From positions 1 to 7,924 of the forward strand of contig JAFWBZ010000180.1 of assembly GCA_017537105.1 (NCBI GenBank): a stretch of 7,924 bases of DNA. Direction: 5' to 3'. Numbering within the stretch: the stretch's first letter is position 1; each line of letters begins with the position of its first letter. This document shows positions 6,026 through 7,924 of this stretch, piece after piece. This stretch comes from Clostridia bacterium. GTDB taxonomy: Bacteria > Bacillota > Clostridia > Christensenellales > Aristaeellaceae. Under the pieces are notes generated by a model, which made no database searches, was not told the DNA's origin, and saw nothing but the letters and a program-made list of their open reading frames with translations. The position numbers were made by a program, and so were the translations under genes.

Positions 6026-7017
6026 TCGATGATCACCAGGTTATAATTGCGGCTGCCCAGCCCGACGGCCTCGGCGGCGTCCAGCGTGTGCAGGCCGTTG
6101 CGGCTCTCGATGCGCCCGATGAGGCTTTCGCTGTCCGGCATGGCGTACACCAGGTCGATGGCCGCCTGGTCGATGGCCAGCGGGTCGGCGGAGGCGAGGA
6201 TGCCGATGTCGTGCATATCGGGTTCGGAGGGATTGCCGTCGCAGTCACAGTCCACGGACAGGCGGTTCAGCACGCTGATGTAGACGATGTTGTCGCCCAT
6301 CGCCGTGTCCACCGCCTTTGCAGCGTCCGCCATGGACTCCAGGAAGGGGTCCTGATCGCCCCAGATGCTGCCGCTGGTGCGGGTGCCGCCGGAGTGGATC
6401 CACACCTTGCCCATCGACGAGCCGAAGCCGATGGAGATGTTCTTGATGGCCCCGCCGAAGCCCGCCATGGCGTGTCCCTTGAAGTGGGAGAGCACCAGGA
6501 ACGAATCGTAATTGGCGAAGTGGCTGCCAACATAATCCACGGAAAGCCGGCTACCGCCCTCGATGTGCAGCTCCATGCTTTCCTCGGCGTCCAGGATGTC
6601 CACCTCCGCGATGTCGGTGAAGCCGTGGTCCTTTGCCAGCTGCATGTGCATAGCGGTGGAGGAACGGCTGCCGCCATAGGCAGTGTTGCACTCCACGATG
6701 GTGCCGTTCAGCATCTGCACCAGGTCGCCAATCAGCGCGGGGCGCAGGTAGTTGGCGCGCTCGCTCTCGCCGGTGGACAGCTTCACGCCCACCTTCCCGG
6801 GCAGTTCCACGTTCAGCGCCTGATAGGCCTTTACCAGGCTCTCCGGCGAGATATTGCTGATGAAATACACCGCAGCCGGGGCGGCTTCATCCTGATGGGG
6901 CAGCGCCGACAGGTCGAGTTCCACGCCGCCATTGGTGGTCAGATCTGCCGCCAGCGCGGATGATGCGCACAGCAGCACACAGATGAGCAGAGAAACGATC
7001 CCACGAATGGTTTTCAT
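6022..7017 (-). CDS. DUF362 protein with signal peptide
   Basis: A 331-residue protein of the DUF362 family, often labelled as iron-sulfur centre proteins, with no settled biochemical role. Diagnostic stretches are SHFKGHAMAGFGGAIKN (177-193), DCDCDGNPSEPDMHDIGILA (256-275) and DPLAIDQAAIDLVY (278-291). C110, C257 and C259 are candidate metal ligands; there is no C-terminal ferredoxin domain, which some relatives have. The N-terminus is a clear signal peptide: KTIR, a hydrophobic core to about residue 20, and an ALA cleavage site after residue 23, with no lipobox. DUF362 proteins are usually cytosolic, so export is notable and matches the exported flavodoxin of the same operon. GGGAGG lies nine bases before ATG 7017, and the gap from the broken flavin reductase is 22 bases. 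Translation of the permease is probably coupled to it through the 4-base overlap. Confidence 0.9.
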   Translation of the reverse strand: MKTIRGIVSLLICVLLCASSALAADLTTNGGVELDLSALPHQDEAAPAAVYFISNISPESLVKAYQALNVELPGKVGVKLSTGESERANYLRPALIGDLVQMLNGTIVECNTAYGGSRSSTAMHMQLAKDHGFTDIAEVDILDAEESMELHIEGGSRLSVDYVGSHFANYDSFLVLSHFKGHAMAGFGGAIKNISIGFGSSMGKVWIHSGGTRTSGSIWGDQDPFLESMADAAKAVDTAMGDNIVYISVLNRLSVDCDCDGNPSEPDMHDIGILASADPLAIDQAAIDLVYAMPDSESLIGRIESRNGLHTLDAAEAVGLGSRNYNLVIIE

Positions 7018-7124
7018 ATTGCGCGTCCTCCCATCAGAGTCAGGTGTTCATCCTCCCGCAGTCGCCCACCTTGTCTCCGGTCACGAAGTACTCATAGGTC
7101 GGGAACTCAAACAGCATCGGCTTG

Positions 7125-7146
7125 AGAATGCAGCGAAGCTTCCAGC
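7125..7146 (-). repeat. 22-bp insertion repeat, copy C (inverted relative to A and B)
   Basis: On the minus strand this reads GCTGGAAGCTTCGCTGCA then TTCT, matching copy A at 18 of 22 positions. It splits the codon between HT and KP near the end of the flavin reductase frame. Its orientation is opposite to copies A and B. Confidence 0.75.
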
Positions 7147-7281
7147 CAGGTGTGGTAGTCGATCTTGCCCTTCTCGTTCAGCACGGTCTCGTCGGCATAG
7201 GTCGCAAGGATCTTGCAGATGAAATGGTCGAAGTTGTTCCAACTCGTAGTTGCCGTCCACCTCATATTCGATGGAAACCAG

Positions 7282-7303
7282 GCTGGAAGCTCCGCTGTAG
7301 TTA
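7282..7303 (+). repeat. 22-bp insertion repeat, copy B
   Basis: GCTGGAAGCTCCGCTGTAG followed by TTA. It differs from copy A only at base 17 (T for C). On the coding strand of the broken gene it starts with an in-frame TAA placed exactly at a codon boundary after LIDDA. Confidence 0.85.
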
Positions 7304-7498
7304 CGCGTCGTCGATCAGCGGCGCGCCGTTCTCACCCATCGTCCACTGGAAAGCACCGGACTTGTCCACCTTGTTGCCGCTGACAGTACCCATGCGGTCC
7401 GCCGCCTTCAGCCAGGATTCATCCACCACGTCCACGGACAGCTTCATATTCTCCCGGATGCCCTTGTTGATGTAATGTGCCTGCACCAGCGATACCAG

Positions 7499-7520
7499 GC
7501 TGGAAGCTCCGCTGCAGTTA
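7499..7520 (+). repeat. 22-bp insertion repeat, copy A
   Basis: GCTGGAAGCTCCGCTGCAG followed by TTA. It is flanked by CAG on both sides (7496-7498 is CAG, and 7521-7523 is CAG), which could be a 3-bp target duplication or simply two adjacent Leu codons. On the gene's coding strand it opens with an in-frame TAA after HSHL. Confidence 0.85.
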
Positions 7521-7663
7521 CAGGTGGCTGTGGGCCACGGTGCCCGCGTGGGCCACCAACGTCCAGGAGGGCTTGCCGTCCACCATCGCGCCCACCACGA
7601 TCAGCGGGCTGGGATACAGTGCCAACATCGAGCCAATGTTCTTCTTCATATTATTTCATCTCC

Positions 7664-7924
7664 TCAAATTTTCTGATTTCCGGTCGTCCACACATGCTTT
7701 TCCTTTGCACTCGCGGGTTTGTTCTGCGCCATGACGCCCGCCAGGGGATGCGGCACATAGGGTGCTTCGAGGTATGCGATTTCCTCATCGGTCAACTCAA
7801 GATCCACGGCCTTCGCCGCACCCTCGATGTGGTGGAACTTCGTCGCGCCGACCACCGGCGATGTCACCTTGGTCAGCAGCCACGCCAGCGATACCTCCGT
7901 CATGGACACGCCGCGCTTCTCCGC
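7664..7924 (-). CDS. Aldo/keto reductase, C-terminal end (cut by window edge)
   Basis: The frame is open to the right edge and supplies the last 86 residues of an aldo/keto reductase. EKRGVSMTEVSLAWLL near the start is the helix after the last core strand. SPVVGATK is the family's NADP(H)-binding segment, and ELTDEEIAYLEAPYVPHP is the usual C-terminal helix and tail. These enzymes reduce aldehydes and ketones with NADPH in the cytosol; the substrate cannot be told from this end. The catalytic Tyr, Lys and His lie outside the window. It ends in TGA, 14 bases before the flavin reductase ATG, and its stop codon overlaps that gene's ribosome site (TGAGGAG). It is the first operon member visible here; the promoter must lie further right. 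Confidence 0.92.
   Translation of the reverse strand, partial: AEKRGVSMTEVSLAWLLTKVTSPVVGATKFHHIEGAAKAVDLELTDEEIAYLEAPYVPHPLAGVMAQNKPASAKEKHVWTTGNQKI

Larger units (their letters stand above)
7040..7649 (-). pseudogene. Flavin reductase family gene broken by three 22-bp insertions and a frameshift
   Basis: Read from ATG 7649 (GAGGAG ten bases before it), the frame gives MLALYPSPLIVVGAMVDGKP and GTVAHSHL, then meets TAA at 7518-7520. The same family resumes with VSLVQAHYINKGIRENMKLS and on to SGNKVDKSGAFQWTMGENG, then meets TAA at 7301-7303. It resumes again in two further pieces, ending with KPMLFEFPTYEY and TGA at 7040-7042. Each break is a copy of one 22-bp sequence (7499-7520, 7282-7303, 7125-7146). 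There is also one extra T on the plus strand near 7237-7238 (GAACAAC for expected GACAAC). Removing 66 + 1 bases leaves 543, which is 180 codons plus stop, the usual length of these short flavin reductases. The intact enzyme would reduce FMN with NAD(P)H and could have fed the flavodoxins. As written it cannot make a full protein. Confidence 0.88.

Noticed and set aside
5773..6963. Rightward open frame of 396 codons
   Set aside because: It is antisense to the permease and the DUF362 gene, with no ribosome site and no recognisable motif.
7125..7520. CRISPR-like spacing of three short repeats
   Set aside because: The intervals are unequal, one copy is inverted, and the sequence between copies is flavin reductase coding sequence.

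Overview
The window looks like a chromosomal segment from a GC-rich member of the Clostridia (Eubacteriales). This rests on strong GGAGG-type ribosome binding sites, a tRNA with an encoded CCA end, Rho-independent terminators, and proteins that resemble anaerobic gut Firmicutes families (short flavodoxins, a CMD-cupin fusion, DUF362, DUF4405). Genus cannot be read from the sequence.

Layout: bases 1-59 may hold the last codons of a rightward gene, followed by a clear terminator (65-98) and a 12-bp tandem repeat (101-124). A self-contained leftward tRNA-Pro(GGG) unit follows: consensus promoter (389-417), tRNA (249-325) and a terminator (200-243) whose stem is complete only in the RNA of that strand. 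From 493 to the right edge every gene is on the minus strand. They are packed with gaps of 14-22 bases or 4-base ATGA overlaps, so they are probably one operon read right to left. Its promoter lies outside the window, and I see no terminator after its last gene.

Operon order in the direction of transcription: aldo/keto reductase (3' end only); a broken flavin reductase; an exported DUF362 protein; an ArsP/DUF318-type permease; a CMD-cupin fusion; a cytosolic flavodoxin; an exported flavodoxin; a DUF4405 membrane protein fused to an FGE-like domain and a flavodoxin domain, split near its start by an in-frame TAG; and an iron-sulfur-flavoprotein-like FMN reductase. Four proteins have a flavodoxin-type fold, and a flavin reductase was originally present too, so the theme is flavin-based electron transfer. 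Two proteins carry signal peptides. The membrane fusion is predicted to place its FGE-like and flavodoxin domains outside the membrane, so part of the pathway probably works extracytoplasmically. The substrate is unknown.

The most unusual signals are: (1) three copies of a 22-bp sequence inserted in the flavin reductase gene, two in one orientation and one inverted; removing exactly 22 bp at each site plus one extra base restores a 180-residue frame; (2) about 29 extra in-frame residues in the exported flavodoxin, encoded mostly by three back-to-back perfect hairpins; (3) the amber codon in the DUF4405 domain, with the reading frame intact on both sides.
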